The position numbers and the translations under genes are program-made. 64,000 nucleotides of DNA, taken from an uncultured Bacilli bacterium (GTDB lineage: Bacteria; Bacillota_I; Bacilli_A; RF39; UBA660). Below are positions 8,543-17,726 of this stretch, piece after piece; positions within the stretch are counted from its first letter, which is position 1; each line of letters opens with the position of its first letter. The stretch is from NCBI GenBank assembly GCA_910588025.1, contig CAJUQG010000001.1, forward strand, positions 33,625 through 97,624, in the 5' to 3' direction. The notes beneath the pieces were generated by a model that saw only the letters and a program-made list of their open reading frames with translations, made no database searches and was not told the origin of the DNA.

Positions 8543-9829
8543 ATGCAAATTTTTTATAATGAAAAAAATAGTATTGATATTGCAGAATTATATATAAAGG
8601 AAGTTAGTAATAATACAAGTGTATTAACTCCCAAGAAAGAACAAGAATTATTTAAAAGATATCAAGAAGGTGACTTAGAAGCTAAAAAAATAATTATTGA
8701 ATCTAATCTTAATTTGGTAATTTCATATGCCCAAAAAATGGGTATATATGGTAACTTTAGTCATGTAAAGTTTTTGGATTTAGTGCAAGAAGGAAATATA
8801 GGATTAATAAAAGCTGTAGAAGGTTTTGACTATAGTAAAGGAGAAAAGTTCAGTACTTATGCAACAAAATTTATTAAGGGAGCAATGAAAAGAATTATTG
8901 CAACGAAAAATAAAGGAATTCATTTACCAGAACGTCTGTATTGGAAAACTCAAAACTATAAAAAAATTGTTTTAAATTATAAAACAAAATATGGAAAAAG
9001 ACCAAGTGACAAAATATTATGTAAAGAAATGGGTATTTCATATGATGAGTTAAATATTATTCGTCATCAAAGTTATGTTTTTGTTGATAGTCTGAATCGA
9101 AAAATTGATGAATCGGAAGAAAATGAATTAGAGAGTACTGTAGTAGATAATAATAAAAGTACTCAACAATTTTTAAATAAAATGGTCGACCAAGAATGGC
9201 GAATTCTTTTAAAAGCCATATTATCACCAGAACAATATTTCGTGATATATACTCGATATTTCTGTGAAAATTCTTTATCGCTTCGTCAATTAGAATCTTA
9301 TTTAGGAGTTTCTAGAACAACTATTATGACCCTAGAAAAGAAGGCTTTTACTACGATAAAAATATATATCAGCGATAATTATAAAGAATTAAACCAGAAA
9401 AATTATGAATTAAGAAAACGTTTTGGTAAAAATTTTTATCGTATTAATAGCACCTGTATTCATCCAATGTCTATTTTAAAATTTATCTATCTAAAATCCA
9501 TTTTAACACCAGAAGAACAACAATTATTATATTTACAACAATTTGGAGAATTGATGTACCAAGAAAACGAATTAGCAAATTTCTTAAATATGTCGGTAAA
9601 ACAATATCGTATTTTGGCTATAAATCTAGAAAAAAAGATTACAGATTTCTTTTTACAAGATCAACAATTTTCATCTTTTGTAACTTACATGGTGGATACT
9701 TACAAAACTTCACTTTTTTATATTGATTTACTCCATGATTCAAAAGATTATATGTTGGAATTTGTAGCATCTTCTATCTTTCAAGAAGAAAATGAATATG
9801 TTAGAAAAGTAGAAAAGAAAATAGTATAA
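8543..9829 (+). CDS. Sigma-70-family protein with an extra C-terminal region
   Basis: 428 residues. The first 280 or so look like a group 1-4 sigma factor. Region 2 is seen at about 50-120 (NLVISYAQKMG, LDLVQEGNIGLIKAVEGFD, FSTYATKFIKGAM, matching the core-binding and -10 helices), region 3 at about 135-180, and a region 4 helix-turn-helix at about 230-275 (SLRQLESYLGVSRTTIMTLEKKA). A further 150 residues follow, including a second region-4-like segment (LTPEEQQLLYLQQFG then NELANFLNMSVKQYRILAINLEKK, about 325-370). It is not the housekeeping sigma-A. It may be a dedicated or alternative sigma factor, or a sigma-derived regulator. It lies alone behind a terminator. Confidence 0.8.
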   Translation: MQIFYNEKNSIDIAELYIKEVSNNTSVLTPKKEQELFKRYQEGDLEAKKIIIESNLNLVISYAQKMGIYGNFSHVKFLDLVQEGNIGLIKAVEGFDYSKGEKFSTYATKFIKGAMKRIIATKNKGIHLPERLYWKTQNYKKIVLNYKTKYGKRPSDKILCKEMGISYDELNIIRHQSYVFVDSLNRKIDESEENELESTVVDNNKSTQQFLNKMVDQEWRILLKAILSPEQYFVIYTRYFCENSLSLRQLESYLGVSRTTIMTLEKKAFTTIKIYISDNYKELNQKNYELRKRFGKNFYRINSTCIHPMSILKFIYLKSILTPEEQQLLYLQQFGELMYQENELANFLNMSVKQYRILAINLEKKITDFFLQDQQFSSFVTYMVDTYKTSLFYIDLLHDSKDYMLEFVASSIFQEENEYVRKVEKKIV

Positions 9830-9844
9830 AAATACTTCATCTTT

Positions 9845-9853
9845 TGCTATAAT
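9845..9853 (+). promoter_or_regulatory. Extended -10 promoter for the 9871 gene
   Basis: TGC followed by a perfect TATAAT, about 18 bases before the start codon; no convincing -35 is seen. Confidence 0.6.
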
Positions 9854-9870
9854 AAAAGAAGGTGAAGGCT

Positions 9871-10266
9871 ATGTTTTCAAAATGTGATTTTAAAACAGTA
9901 AAATTAAATGATAACAACTCTTACTATGGTTTAATTCGTTATAACGAAGCTTTAATTCTTCAAAATGAATTTCAAAAACCTTTTATTCGAGAACAAACTT
10001 CCAAGCAAATTGCAAAAATTGGCAAACGAAATTATCAACTAAGCGATCAGTTCATTATTTCTGCATTAAACGATTATTATAAAAGAATGAACCAAGCGAA
10101 TAAAAGTGAAAAAGAAACCATGTTACAAAATTATAACCGTTTATATAACTCTTGGACTATTTTAAATCAAGCCAAACAACAAGGTCAATACAAAACAATG
10201 GAAGACTCTTATGATGAAATATCTTATCAACTATATTTATTAGGATATAAAATGTCGAACAATTGA
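9871..10266 (+). CDS. Hypothetical cytosolic protein
   Basis: 131 residues, basic and rich in Asn, Gln and Tyr, without signal peptide or membrane segment. The second half looks helical (repeated hydrophobic spacing through about residues 60-120). I do not recognise a family. The start is ATG 9871: AAGGTG precedes it with correct spacing, whereas the in-frame GTG at 9862 is part of that ribosome-binding site. It has its own extended -10 promoter and a terminator overlapping its TGA stop, so it is a monocistronic gene between the sigma-like gene and recD2. Confidence 0.6.
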   Translation: MFSKCDFKTVKLNDNNSYYGLIRYNEALILQNEFQKPFIREQTSKQIAKIGKRNYQLSDQFIISALNDYYKRMNQANKSEKETMLQNYNRLYNSWTILNQAKQQGQYKTMEDSYDEISYQLYLLGYKMSNN

Positions 10267-10293
10267 ATGCGAAAAAACTTTCGTATTTTTTTA
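10266..10293 (+). terminator. Terminator after the 9871 gene
   Basis: AATGCGAAA pairs with TTTCGTATT (one G-U), with a 4-base loop and a T-run. Confidence 0.75.
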
Positions 10294-10325
10294 TTCAGTG
10301 CTAAAATGAAATAGGTGAAGTACAA

Positions 10326-12533
10326 ATGCATTACATCAAAGGAAAAGTAAGACAATCAATATTTACAAGTGAGAATGGCTTTTTTGTTGGAACATTCAAA
10401 TTAAAAGAAACTGATGAAGAATCATTGAAAGAATTTTTAAACAAAACCATTACGATTACTGGAACCTTTGTCGACATAAATACTGAAGATACTTACATTT
10501 TATACGGAAATTATACAGAACACGATCGTTATGGCTACCAATATCAAGTAATCAAATATGAAAAAGAAATTCCTACTGGCGAAGATGCCATCATAGAATT
10601 TTTAAGTAGTCCCTTAATCAAAGGTTGTGGAGAAAAAACTGCCATCAAAATCGTGGAAACGCTAGGAAATGACTGCTTAAAAAAAATCAAAGAAAACATA
10701 TCCAATCTCTATCTTGTCCCAGGTATGACGGAAAAAAAAGCAGGAACTATTTATACCTCTATCTTAGCTTACTCTAGTAGTGACGATTTAATTGTAAAAT
10801 TAAAAACATTTGGATTCAGTGTTAGTGAAGCAACGAAAATTATTAATCGATACAAAGATAAAACCGCTTTTTATATAGAAGAAAATCTCTATATCTTCCA
10901 AGAATTAATTGATTTTGATAAATTAGATCGAATTTTCATAAAAAATTATGATGCTGAAAATCCCATACGTATTAGAGCTTGCATCATAGAATCTATGAAA
11001 CGTTTAAGTGATAGTGCTGGAGATATGTATTATTACAAAGAAGAGATTTATTCTAACTTAAAAACTTTCTTTAAAATATTTTTAGAAGAAGAGAGCTTTA
11101 ATGATTACTTAGAAGAATTAAAATCAAAATTTATGATTGTTCAAAAAGATGAACGTTATTATTTAGAGACAAATTATGAAATGGAACAAGCAATTGCCAA
11201 AGATTTATATGATATAGCTTCCTTACCAGAAAAACAATTTAAAAAATTAGACGAAAAAATAGAAGCTTTAGAACAAAATCTTGGTGTTTCTTATAACGAT
11301 TCGCAAAAAAAAGCAATTAAAACTGCACTAAAACAACGAATTACCATTATTTCTGGTGGACCAGGAACTGGAAAAACAACCATCGTAAATGCTATAGTTA
11401 AATTATATATAAGTCTTTATCACTTGACACCAATTGAAGTCTATACCTCAATTGCTTGCTTAGCTCCAACAGGACGGGCCAGTAAAAAACTAGCTACAAG
11501 TACAACACTACCTGCTATGACCATTCATCGTTATTTAAAATGGAATAAAGATAACAATGAATTTCAAATTAAAGAACATAACAAAAATACTCATCGTTTA
11601 GTAATTGTCGATGAAGTTAGTATGATTGATACCTTTCTTCTTTATAGTTTACTAAAAGGAATTGAAACAAATATCCAAATCATTTTTGTAGGAGATACCT
11701 TTCAACTTCCAAGTGTTGGGGCAGGTTTAATATTAAATGATTTAGTAGAATCAAATCTTTTCTCATATTGTCCTTTAGATAAAATTTATCGCCAAAGTGA
11801 AAATTCTTATATTCCTTTACTAGCTAAAGAAATCAAAGAAAAAAACTTAAGTGAAACTTTCTTAAATAAAACCGATGATTATAACTTTCTCCCATGTGAC
11901 AACTCTAAAATTAAAGAAATGATCTATCAAATTTGTGAAAAAAGCATTCAAAAAGGCCTCAAAGTCGATGAATTCCAAATACTAGCTCCGATGTATAAAG
12001 GCGAAAATGGAATAGACAACTTAAATATTGTCTTACAACGCCTTTTTAATCCTCCAGAAGAAGAAAAAAAAGAAATCAAACTAGGTGATATTACTTTTCG
12101 GGAGGGCGACAAAGTACTACAATTAATCAATAATCCTGATTGCAACGTTTATAACGGAGATATTGGCTATATTAAAAAAATTGAAGAACAAAAAAACAAA
12201 TCAAAAAGTATTCCAAAAGAACAAATTACAATTGATTTTGATGGAAATTATGTGATTTATACCAAAGAAGATTTATTTCATATCAAACATGCTTATGCCA
12301 TCACCATTCATAAAAGCCAAGGTAGTGAATTTCCTCACGTTATTTTACCTATTAGTAAAAATTATTATAAAATGCTTTATAATAAATTAATTTATACTGG
12401 AGTTTCTAGAGCCAAAAAGAGTCTAGTAATTATTGGAAGTACAACTTCCTTTCAAACTGCAATACATAACGATTATTCCACTAACCGCAAAACCTCTTTA
12501 AAAGAAGCTTTAAATGCAACATTTCACAATTAA
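10326..12533 (+). CDS. recD2: RecD2-type SF1B DNA helicase
   Basis: 5'-3' ATP-dependent DNA helicase of the RecD2 (YrrC) branch that works without RecBC, implicated in repair and replication-fork recovery. The 735 residues match the family (about 720-800). An N-terminal OB-like and helix-hairpin-helix region comes first (about 1-190; KGCGEKTAIKIVETLG). The Walker A motif GGPGTGKTT is at about residue 344, Walker B VDEVSMID at about 435, and the C-terminal UvrD-like domain has AITIHKSQGSEF and YTGVSRAKK near 655-700. AGGTGAAG lies upstream of ATG 10326. A terminator precedes it; no strong one follows. Confidence 0.92.
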   Translation: MHYIKGKVRQSIFTSENGFFVGTFKLKETDEESLKEFLNKTITITGTFVDINTEDTYILYGNYTEHDRYGYQYQVIKYEKEIPTGEDAIIEFLSSPLIKGCGEKTAIKIVETLGNDCLKKIKENISNLYLVPGMTEKKAGTIYTSILAYSSSDDLIVKLKTFGFSVSEATKIINRYKDKTAFYIEENLYIFQELIDFDKLDRIFIKNYDAENPIRIRACIIESMKRLSDSAGDMYYYKEEIYSNLKTFFKIFLEEESFNDYLEELKSKFMIVQKDERYYLETNYEMEQAIAKDLYDIASLPEKQFKKLDEKIEALEQNLGVSYNDSQKKAIKTALKQRITIISGGPGTGKTTIVNAIVKLYISLYHLTPIEVYTSIACLAPTGRASKKLATSTTLPAMTIHRYLKWNKDNNEFQIKEHNKNTHRLVIVDEVSMIDTFLLYSLLKGIETNIQIIFVGDTFQLPSVGAGLILNDLVESNLFSYCPLDKIYRQSENSYIPLLAKEIKEKNLSETFLNKTDDYNFLPCDNSKIKEMIYQICEKSIQKGLKVDEFQILAPMYKGENGIDNLNIVLQRLFNPPEEEKKEIKLGDITFREGDKVLQLINNPDCNVYNGDIGYIKKIEEQKNKSKSIPKEQITIDFDGNYVIYTKEDLFHIKHAYAITIHKSQGSEFPHVILPISKNYYKMLYNKLIYTGVSRAKKSLVIIGSTTSFQTAIHNDYSTNRKTSLKEALNATFHN

Positions 12534-12604
12534 CAGTTATTACCAGTCATCCGTTTGTATAAATAATCCAAATATTCAGATAATACTAATGTGAGGTGGA
12601 AAAG

Positions 12605-12781
12605 ATGAAAAGTTTTAAAAATATGTTATTTGTAAGTGCTTTATCCATGATGAGTGGCGCTGCTTTAGCAACATATACATTAACAAATACAAACACAAAG
12701 AAAAAAGCAGACCATTTATTAAACACAGCAATGGATGGTGCTGAAGAATCATTACAAAAAATGAAAAAGAAAATGAGATAG
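12605..12781 (+). CDS. Small membrane-anchored protein (YtxH-like size), unknown
   Basis: 58 residues. A hydrophobic N-terminal segment (about 7-28: LFVSALSMMSGAALATYTL) is followed by a hydrophilic helix with Lys and Met repeats ending KKKMR. The plan resembles small YtxH-type membrane proteins, but no signature confirms it. GAGGTGG gives a strong ribosome-binding site for ATG 12605; the in-frame GTG at 12596 overlaps that site and is rejected. The upstream leader TACTAATGTGAGGTG resembles the one before spoIVB (21243-21257), which may hint at related control. A terminator follows immediately. Confidence 0.65.
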   Translation: MKSFKNMLFVSALSMMSGAALATYTLTNTNTKKKADHLLNTAMDGAEESLQKMKKKMR

Positions 12782-12818
12782 AATGTTCCAAAAAGAACAT
12801 TTTTTTCTTTTTTTTAAA
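12782..12818 (+). terminator. Terminator after the 12605 gene
   Basis: AATGTTC (12782-12788) pairs with GAACATT (12795-12801), followed by a long T-rich run. Confidence 0.85.
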
Positions 12819-12823
12819 AAGAA

Positions 12824-12832
12824 TGTTATAAT
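12824..12832 (+). promoter_or_regulatory. Extended -10 promoter for the kinase-like pair
   Basis: TGT plus a perfect TATAAT, about 30 bases before the 12862 start. Confidence 0.6.
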
Positions 12833-12861
12833 AACCCCTAAAAAGAAAGAGAGAAAAGTTT

Positions 12862-13752
12862 ATGACAAAAAATACTCAAGATTTAATGCAAAAAATAAAT
12901 AAGTACAGTAAGTTAACTAAGAGAAAAAATTGGTTAATAATCGAAACAAACAACTCTTTTATTAAATGTTTCAATTCGAATGAAATACAATACAATTATG
13001 GATTTCTGATAGAAGCATTACAACAAGAAAACTTCCAACATAAAGATTTATGCAAAATTCTTGAAACTTATTATGACCAAAATGTCTTCTTAGCTTATGA
13101 AGTAGAAAAAAGAGAAGGGGTTTTACCAACCAATTATATTTCCACTAGTAAAAATCCATTAAAAGATTTTTATGAAATTACCAATTGTTTTATAAATTTT
13201 CTAGATTTTGCAAATGCCAAACAGATGGTTTTAAAAGATTTATCCACTCCTGGAAATATCTTATACAATCCCGTAACAAATCAAATCAATATTATCGATA
13301 TAGATAGTATTCAAATTCCTAATTTTAGTGATAACTTATTAAGCCAAAGAATTCATAATAGTATATGGCGAAAATATATTATCAATAGTCCCAAATATCA
13401 AAGCGTCAAAGATCAATATATTTTTACGACAGAATTAAATTACTTATTATTTTATGATTTTATGTTCCAATCCTTATTTCAAGAAAGTTTAATTCCTCAA
13501 ACCCTGAAAGATTCAATCATGATTCAAATGGCGAATTTTCTTCATAATCCTTATCCTATTTTTCTTGGCTTAAAAGAAGAATTAAGTAACTACTTAAAGA
13601 AAAAAGGGATTGATCCTAAAAGTGACCTTTTTGCACGGATTATGGATTTATTATCTAACAACCAACCAAATTCTATCGCTTTAACAGATTTTACTAATTT
13701 AAAAGAAAATTATACTTTAAATCGCACCCTTCATAAATTAGAAAGAATTTAA
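12862..13752 (+). CDS. Kinase-fold-like protein, tandem copy 1
   Basis: 296 residues, cytosolic. The central segment resembles the C-lobe of small bacterial protein-kinase or aminoglycoside-phosphotransferase-like enzymes. VLKDLSTPGN at about 123-132 is placed like a catalytic loop (Asp126, Asn132). IIDID at 144-148, 20 residues after Asp126, stands where the metal-binding DFG/DxD motif would be. No clear glycine-rich loop is seen in the N-terminal part. The downstream gene is a paralogue with the same motifs at the same spacing. The function is unknown; it could be a kinase, a nucleotidyltransferase-like enzyme or a pseudokinase. Starts after AAAGAGAGAAAAG; co-transcribed with copy 2. Confidence 0.65.
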   Translation: MTKNTQDLMQKINKYSKLTKRKNWLIIETNNSFIKCFNSNEIQYNYGFLIEALQQENFQHKDLCKILETYYDQNVFLAYEVEKREGVLPTNYISTSKNPLKDFYEITNCFINFLDFANAKQMVLKDLSTPGNILYNPVTNQINIIDIDSIQIPNFSDNLLSQRIHNSIWRKYIINSPKYQSVKDQYIFTTELNYLLFYDFMFQSLFQESLIPQTLKDSIMIQMANFLHNPYPIFLGLKEELSNYLKKKGIDPKSDLFARIMDLLSNNQPNSIALTDFTNLKENYTLNRTLHKLERI

Positions 13753-13754
13753 AA

Positions 13755-14630
13755 ATGTTAACAGAATTTCTCACATTAAACAATAAAAAAGACTTTTTAA
13801 TTCATGACGGAGCGAGATGGAAAACTTATTATTATAAAAACACTTATATAAAAATATTAATCAAACCAAACAAACTCGATTATTCCTTATTATTCCATGA
13901 ATTAAGAAAAGAGCCACTTTTTCAAGAGTATTGTTGTCAAATTTTAGACATTCATAAAGAAAATGAAAATTTTTTTGCTTACCAAATAACAAAAGAAAAA
14001 GGCATATCTATTGAAAAGAGTCTAAAAAAAAGTCAAGATCCTCTCTATGATTTCTTAGTGATAGCGAAACAGTTTTGTGAAATACTTAAATTATCAAAAC
14101 AAAGTGACATTGTTTTAAAAGACATTAATACAAAAGGAAATATGTTATATAATCCTAGAACCAAACAAATAAAAATAATTGATATTGATGGTCTACAAAC
14201 CAAACACTATAGTGATAATTTGATTCATGAACATATTCTATATTCTGATTGGTTTTATACCATTTTAGATCACCCAAAATATTCACTTGGGGAAAACTTT
14301 ACTCATGAAATGAATATTTTTCTTTTTTATGAATTATTTTTTAAAATCGTTTTTCGTAAATCACTTCTTAGAATTCCAAGTAACCACTTAGGTTATTATT
14401 TTTCCAAAAAATATATTCAGGAGAAATCATTCATAAAATATGCCAGAACCAAACAAGAAAATAATTTAAAAACATTTTTAAACTATCTAAATTTTCCAAA
14501 ACAAGATCAACTTTATTCTAAAATAATCGACCTAATTCATGATAGCCCTAATGACTTATCTTATGAAGATTTTGAATTTTTAGCCAATCATTACAAACTA
14601 GATTTAGAAAAAAAACGATTAATTCGTTGA
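13755..14630 (+). CDS. Kinase-fold-like protein, tandem copy 2
   Basis: 291 residues, starting 2 bases after copy 1 and colinear with it. Shared landmarks: an FAYQITKEKG strand region at about residues 74-83 (FLAYEVEKREG in copy 1), IVLKDINTKGN at about 119-129 with Asp123 and Asn129, IIDIDGLQ with Asp143 and Asp145, then YSDNL. The 20-residue spacing from the first Asp to the IIDID Asp is the same as in copy 1. Outside this core the copies diverge strongly, suggesting an old duplication with functional split. No membrane segment. The substrate is unknown. The gene ends before a promoter that serves mutS. Confidence 0.65.
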   Translation: MLTEFLTLNNKKDFLIHDGARWKTYYYKNTYIKILIKPNKLDYSLLFHELRKEPLFQEYCCQILDIHKENENFFAYQITKEKGISIEKSLKKSQDPLYDFLVIAKQFCEILKLSKQSDIVLKDINTKGNMLYNPRTKQIKIIDIDGLQTKHYSDNLIHEHILYSDWFYTILDHPKYSLGENFTHEMNIFLFYELFFKIVFRKSLLRIPSNHLGYYFSKKYIQEKSFIKYARTKQENNLKTFLNYLNFPKQDQLYSKIIDLIHDSPNDLSYEDFEFLANHYKLDLEKKRLIR

Positions 14631-14673
14631 AACCAAACTTTACCAAATTTTTCCTTACGTTTTTTTCTGGTTA

Positions 14674-14682
14674 TGATATAAT
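14674..14682 (+). promoter_or_regulatory. Extended -10 promoter for mutS
   Basis: TGA followed by a perfect TATAAT, 31 bases before the start codon; the -35 region is poor. Confidence 0.6.
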
Positions 14683-14713
14683 AACGATACATAAAACGTA
14701 GTGGGTGTTATAT

Positions 14714-17260
14714 ATGAAACGAAATGAAGTAAATAAAAATGATTTAAGTCCTATGATGCAACAATATATGGACATAAAAGACCAATACCCAAATGAGTTG
14801 GTTTTTTATCGTGTCGGTGACTTTTATGAATTATTTTTTGAAGATGGTGAAACAGCAAGTCGTGAACTAGAATTAACTTTAACTGGCAAAAATGCTGGAT
14901 TATCAGAACGAGTTCCTATGTGTGGAGTTCCATTTCATTCAGTCACTCCCTACATTGAAAAACTAGTTACCAAAGGATTTAAAGTAGCCATTTGTGAACA
15001 ATTAGAAAATCCAAAAGATACAAAAAGTATGGTAAAAAGGGGAGTAACCCAAGTAATTAGTAAAGGGACTGTTGTCGATTCTGATCTTTTAAGCATACAT
15101 GATAATCATTATATTGCCAGTCTTATGGATTATAATTTTTTATACGTCCTTTGCTACGCTGATATTTCCACTGGTTCAATTTTTGTTATTGGTCTACCTC
15201 ACATCAAAGAAAAATTAATTAGTGAAATCTTAAATCTAGGTATCTTAGAAATTATTTTACAAGATAACACAGATTTAGAATTAATCGGTTTATTAAAAGG
15301 TGCTTATGGAATAGATGTATCTATAGAAGAAAATAAATTAGAAGACCAATATCAAAACCTATATGAAAACTTAAGTGATGAACATTTTAAAAACAGTGTT
15401 AAACATTTATTATATTATTTAGTCATTCGTGAACTAAAAGACTTATCTCACATGAAACCCGTCGAAATCGTCTATCCAGATGATTATTTAGAAATGGATG
15501 TTCACACTGTTCGAAATTTAGAATTAATTGAAACATTACGATTAAAAGAACGAAACTTTTCTTTAATTTGGCTTTTAGATAAATGTAAAACGAGCATGGG
15601 TAGTAGAAAATTAAAAAATTGGTTAATGAACCCTTTAAAGAAAAAAGAATTAATCGAAAATCGCTATAATAAAATAGACATTTTTAACAATGAATTTATT
15701 ATCAAAGATCGTCTTCGAAACGCTTTATATGAAGTTTATGATATTGAAAGAATTTGTGGAAAAGTTGCCTGTGGTAACCTAAATGCTAGAGACTTATTAC
15801 AATTAAAAAACAGCTTAAAAGTACTTCCTGAAATTAAAGAAATGATTCATGAATTAAAATTTGACTACACCATTAATACTCATAATAAATTATATGAACT
15901 TTTAGAACAAGCAATTTATGAAAATCCTCCTATAACAATTAAAGAAGGCTATTTAATCAAAGAAGGATACAACAAAGAATTAGATGAATTAAAAGAAATT
16001 CGTAAAGGTGGAAAAAACTTTATCGCTGATTTTGAAGCAAAATTAAAAGCAAGTACAGGGATTAAAACTTTAAAAGTAGGATATAACAAAGTTTTTGGTT
16101 ATTATATTGAGATATCAAAAGGGCAAGTAAAAGAAGTAAATAAAGATCTTCATTGGGAAAGAAGACAAACCCTTACTAATTGCGAACGTTATATTAGCCC
16201 AGAATTAAAAGAAAAAGAAGCCATGATTTTAAATGCTGAAGAAAAAATAATTGATTTAGAATATAATCTCTTTTTAGAAATAAAAGCTATCATGAAAGAG
16301 AATTTATTAGAACTAAAAGATACAGCAGAAATTTTAAGTGAATTAGATGCTCTAAGCTCTTTATCTGTTTGTTCAGAAGAATATCATTTTGTAAGACCTA
16401 CCTTAAATACCGAACACATTATCGAAATAAAAAATGGGCGTCATCCAGTGGTAGAAAAGGTGAGTAACTTAGAATATGTAAGTAATGACTGTATTATGGA
16501 CCCTAGCATTAATACATTACTAATTACTGGTCCAAATATGAGTGGAAAAAGTACTTATATGCGTCAATTAGCAATCATTATTATTCTTGCTCAAATGGGT
16601 TCATTTGTTCCCGCTGAAGTAGCTAATCTTCCTATCATTGATAAAATATTTACCAGAATAGGAGCAAGTGATGACTTAGTTAGTGGAGAATCTACTTTTA
16701 TGGTAGAAATGAAAGAAGCGAAAAATGCTATCTGTGGAGCTACTTGTGATTCTTTGATTCTTTTTGATGAATTAGGAAGAGGTACCGCGACATATGATGG
16801 AATGAGTCTTGCTCAAAGTATTCTAGAATATATTAGTAAAAATATTAAATGTAAAACTCTTTTTTCGACTCATTATCATGAACTAACAAGTTTAGAACAC
16901 AAAATATCTAGTATTAAAAACGTTCATGTCAGTGCTCACGAAGAAAATGGAACGATTACCTTTCTTCACAAAATTAAAAATGGCGCCATCGATAAAAGTT
17001 ATGGAATCCATGTTGCTAAATTAGCAGGTATGCCAACTGAATTATTATCAAGAGCAGACGAAATTTTAAACTATTATGAATCGGAAAGCAAAAATAAACA
17101 AAAAAAGGGTAGTGAAGACAATATTCAATTAACCATGGCATTTGAAGAAGAAAAAAAGGATAATTTAAAAGAAAAACTAGAGAAAATAGATCCTTTGCGT
17201 TTAACGCCAATCGAAGCACTAAACATTCTATATGAACTAAAAGAATTATCGATAAAATGA
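14714..17260 (+). CDS. mutS: DNA mismatch repair protein MutS
   Basis: Mismatch-recognition ATPase of 848 residues. The N-terminal mismatch-binding domain carries the Phe-X-Glu-type wedge region (VGDFYELFFEDG, about residue 37). Connector, lever and clamp domains follow, then the ABC-type ATPase with Walker A GPNMSGKST near residue 606, the FDELGRGT Walker B, and TLFSTHYHEL. ATG 14714 is chosen because GGGTG ends 6 bases before it; the in-frame GTG at 14705 is inside that site. mutL lies far away on the other strand at 47.7-49.4 kb, so the classical mutSL operon is split here. Confidence 0.97.
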   Translation: MKRNEVNKNDLSPMMQQYMDIKDQYPNELVFYRVGDFYELFFEDGETASRELELTLTGKNAGLSERVPMCGVPFHSVTPYIEKLVTKGFKVAICEQLENPKDTKSMVKRGVTQVISKGTVVDSDLLSIHDNHYIASLMDYNFLYVLCYADISTGSIFVIGLPHIKEKLISEILNLGILEIILQDNTDLELIGLLKGAYGIDVSIEENKLEDQYQNLYENLSDEHFKNSVKHLLYYLVIRELKDLSHMKPVEIVYPDDYLEMDVHTVRNLELIETLRLKERNFSLIWLLDKCKTSMGSRKLKNWLMNPLKKKELIENRYNKIDIFNNEFIIKDRLRNALYEVYDIERICGKVACGNLNARDLLQLKNSLKVLPEIKEMIHELKFDYTINTHNKLYELLEQAIYENPPITIKEGYLIKEGYNKELDELKEIRKGGKNFIADFEAKLKASTGIKTLKVGYNKVFGYYIEISKGQVKEVNKDLHWERRQTLTNCERYISPELKEKEAMILNAEEKIIDLEYNLFLEIKAIMKENLLELKDTAEILSELDALSSLSVCSEEYHFVRPTLNTEHIIEIKNGRHPVVEKVSNLEYVSNDCIMDPSINTLLITGPNMSGKSTYMRQLAIIIILAQMGSFVPAEVANLPIIDKIFTRIGASDDLVSGESTFMVEMKEAKNAICGATCDSLILFDELGRGTATYDGMSLAQSILEYISKNIKCKTLFSTHYHELTSLEHKISSIKNVHVSAHEENGTITFLHKIKNGAIDKSYGIHVAKLAGMPTELLSRADEILNYYESESKNKQKKGSEDNIQLTMAFEEEKKDNLKEKLEKIDPLRLTPIEALNILYELKELSIK

Positions 17261-17270
17261 GTAAAGAATT

Positions 17271-17302
17271 AACTTAGGTAGCTTGTTCTAAGTTTTTCTT
17301 TT
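17271..17302 (+). terminator. Terminator after mutS
   Basis: AACTTAG pairs with CTAAGTT across a 10-base loop and is followed by a T-rich run. Confidence 0.75.
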
Positions 17303-17311
17303 TGTTATAAT
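17303..17311 (+). promoter_or_regulatory. Extended -10 promoter for nusB
   Basis: TGT plus a perfect TATAAT, 17 bases before the start codon of nusB. Confidence 0.6.
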
Positions 17312-17328
17312 AAAAAAAGGTGATTGTT

Positions 17329-17724
17329 ATGTCTGTATCACGCAGTGAATTAAGAAAAAAATGTATGGTTATTTTATATCAAGTAGAATTAAGAAAAGCT
17401 CTAAAAACTCCCTATGAGATAGAAGAGATAATGAAAGATAATTTAGAAATAGAAAACGAATTTGTAAAAGATATTGTTTATGGAGTGATTACTCATCAAA
17501 TAGAAATTGATACAACAGCAAACAATTATGTGAAAGACTGGACCATAGATCGTTTAGATAAAACTGGTGCTTCCATTCTTCGTATGGCCATTTATGAATT
17601 AAAGTATACAAAAACACCGCCCATTGTGGTCATTAATGAAGCCGTAGAATTAGCCAAAGAATACAGTGATGACTCAGTACGCAAAATCATTAATGCTGTT
17701 TTAGATAAAATCATTAAGGATTAA
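17329..17724 (+). CDS. nusB: Transcription antitermination factor NusB
   Basis: All-helical RNA-binding factor that, with NusE (S10), allows rRNA antitermination. 131 residues, the usual size. Diagnostic stretches: an N-terminal SRSELRKKCMVILYQ (family form sR..aR..alq.LYq), then FVKDIVYGV, a DR-containing motif around IDRLDKTGASILRMAIYEL, and VVINEAVELAKEYSDD, ending INAVLDKI. The start at ATG 17329 follows AAAGGTGA; the in-frame GTG at 17320 is part of the ribosome-binding site. In many Bacillota nusB precedes xseA-xseB, as here, but a broken gene lies between. Confidence 0.93.
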   Translation: MSVSRSELRKKCMVILYQVELRKALKTPYEIEEIMKDNLEIENEFVKDIVYGVITHQIEIDTTANNYVKDWTIDRLDKTGASILRMAIYELKYTKTPPIVVINEAVELAKEYSDDSVRKIINAVLDKIIKD

Positions 17725-17726
17725 GT

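Noticed and set aside
12541..12604. Sigma-G-like promoter for the 12605 gene
   Set aside because: GTATA and AATACTA are present but spaced 20 bases apart and the -10 lacks the leading C; not convincing.
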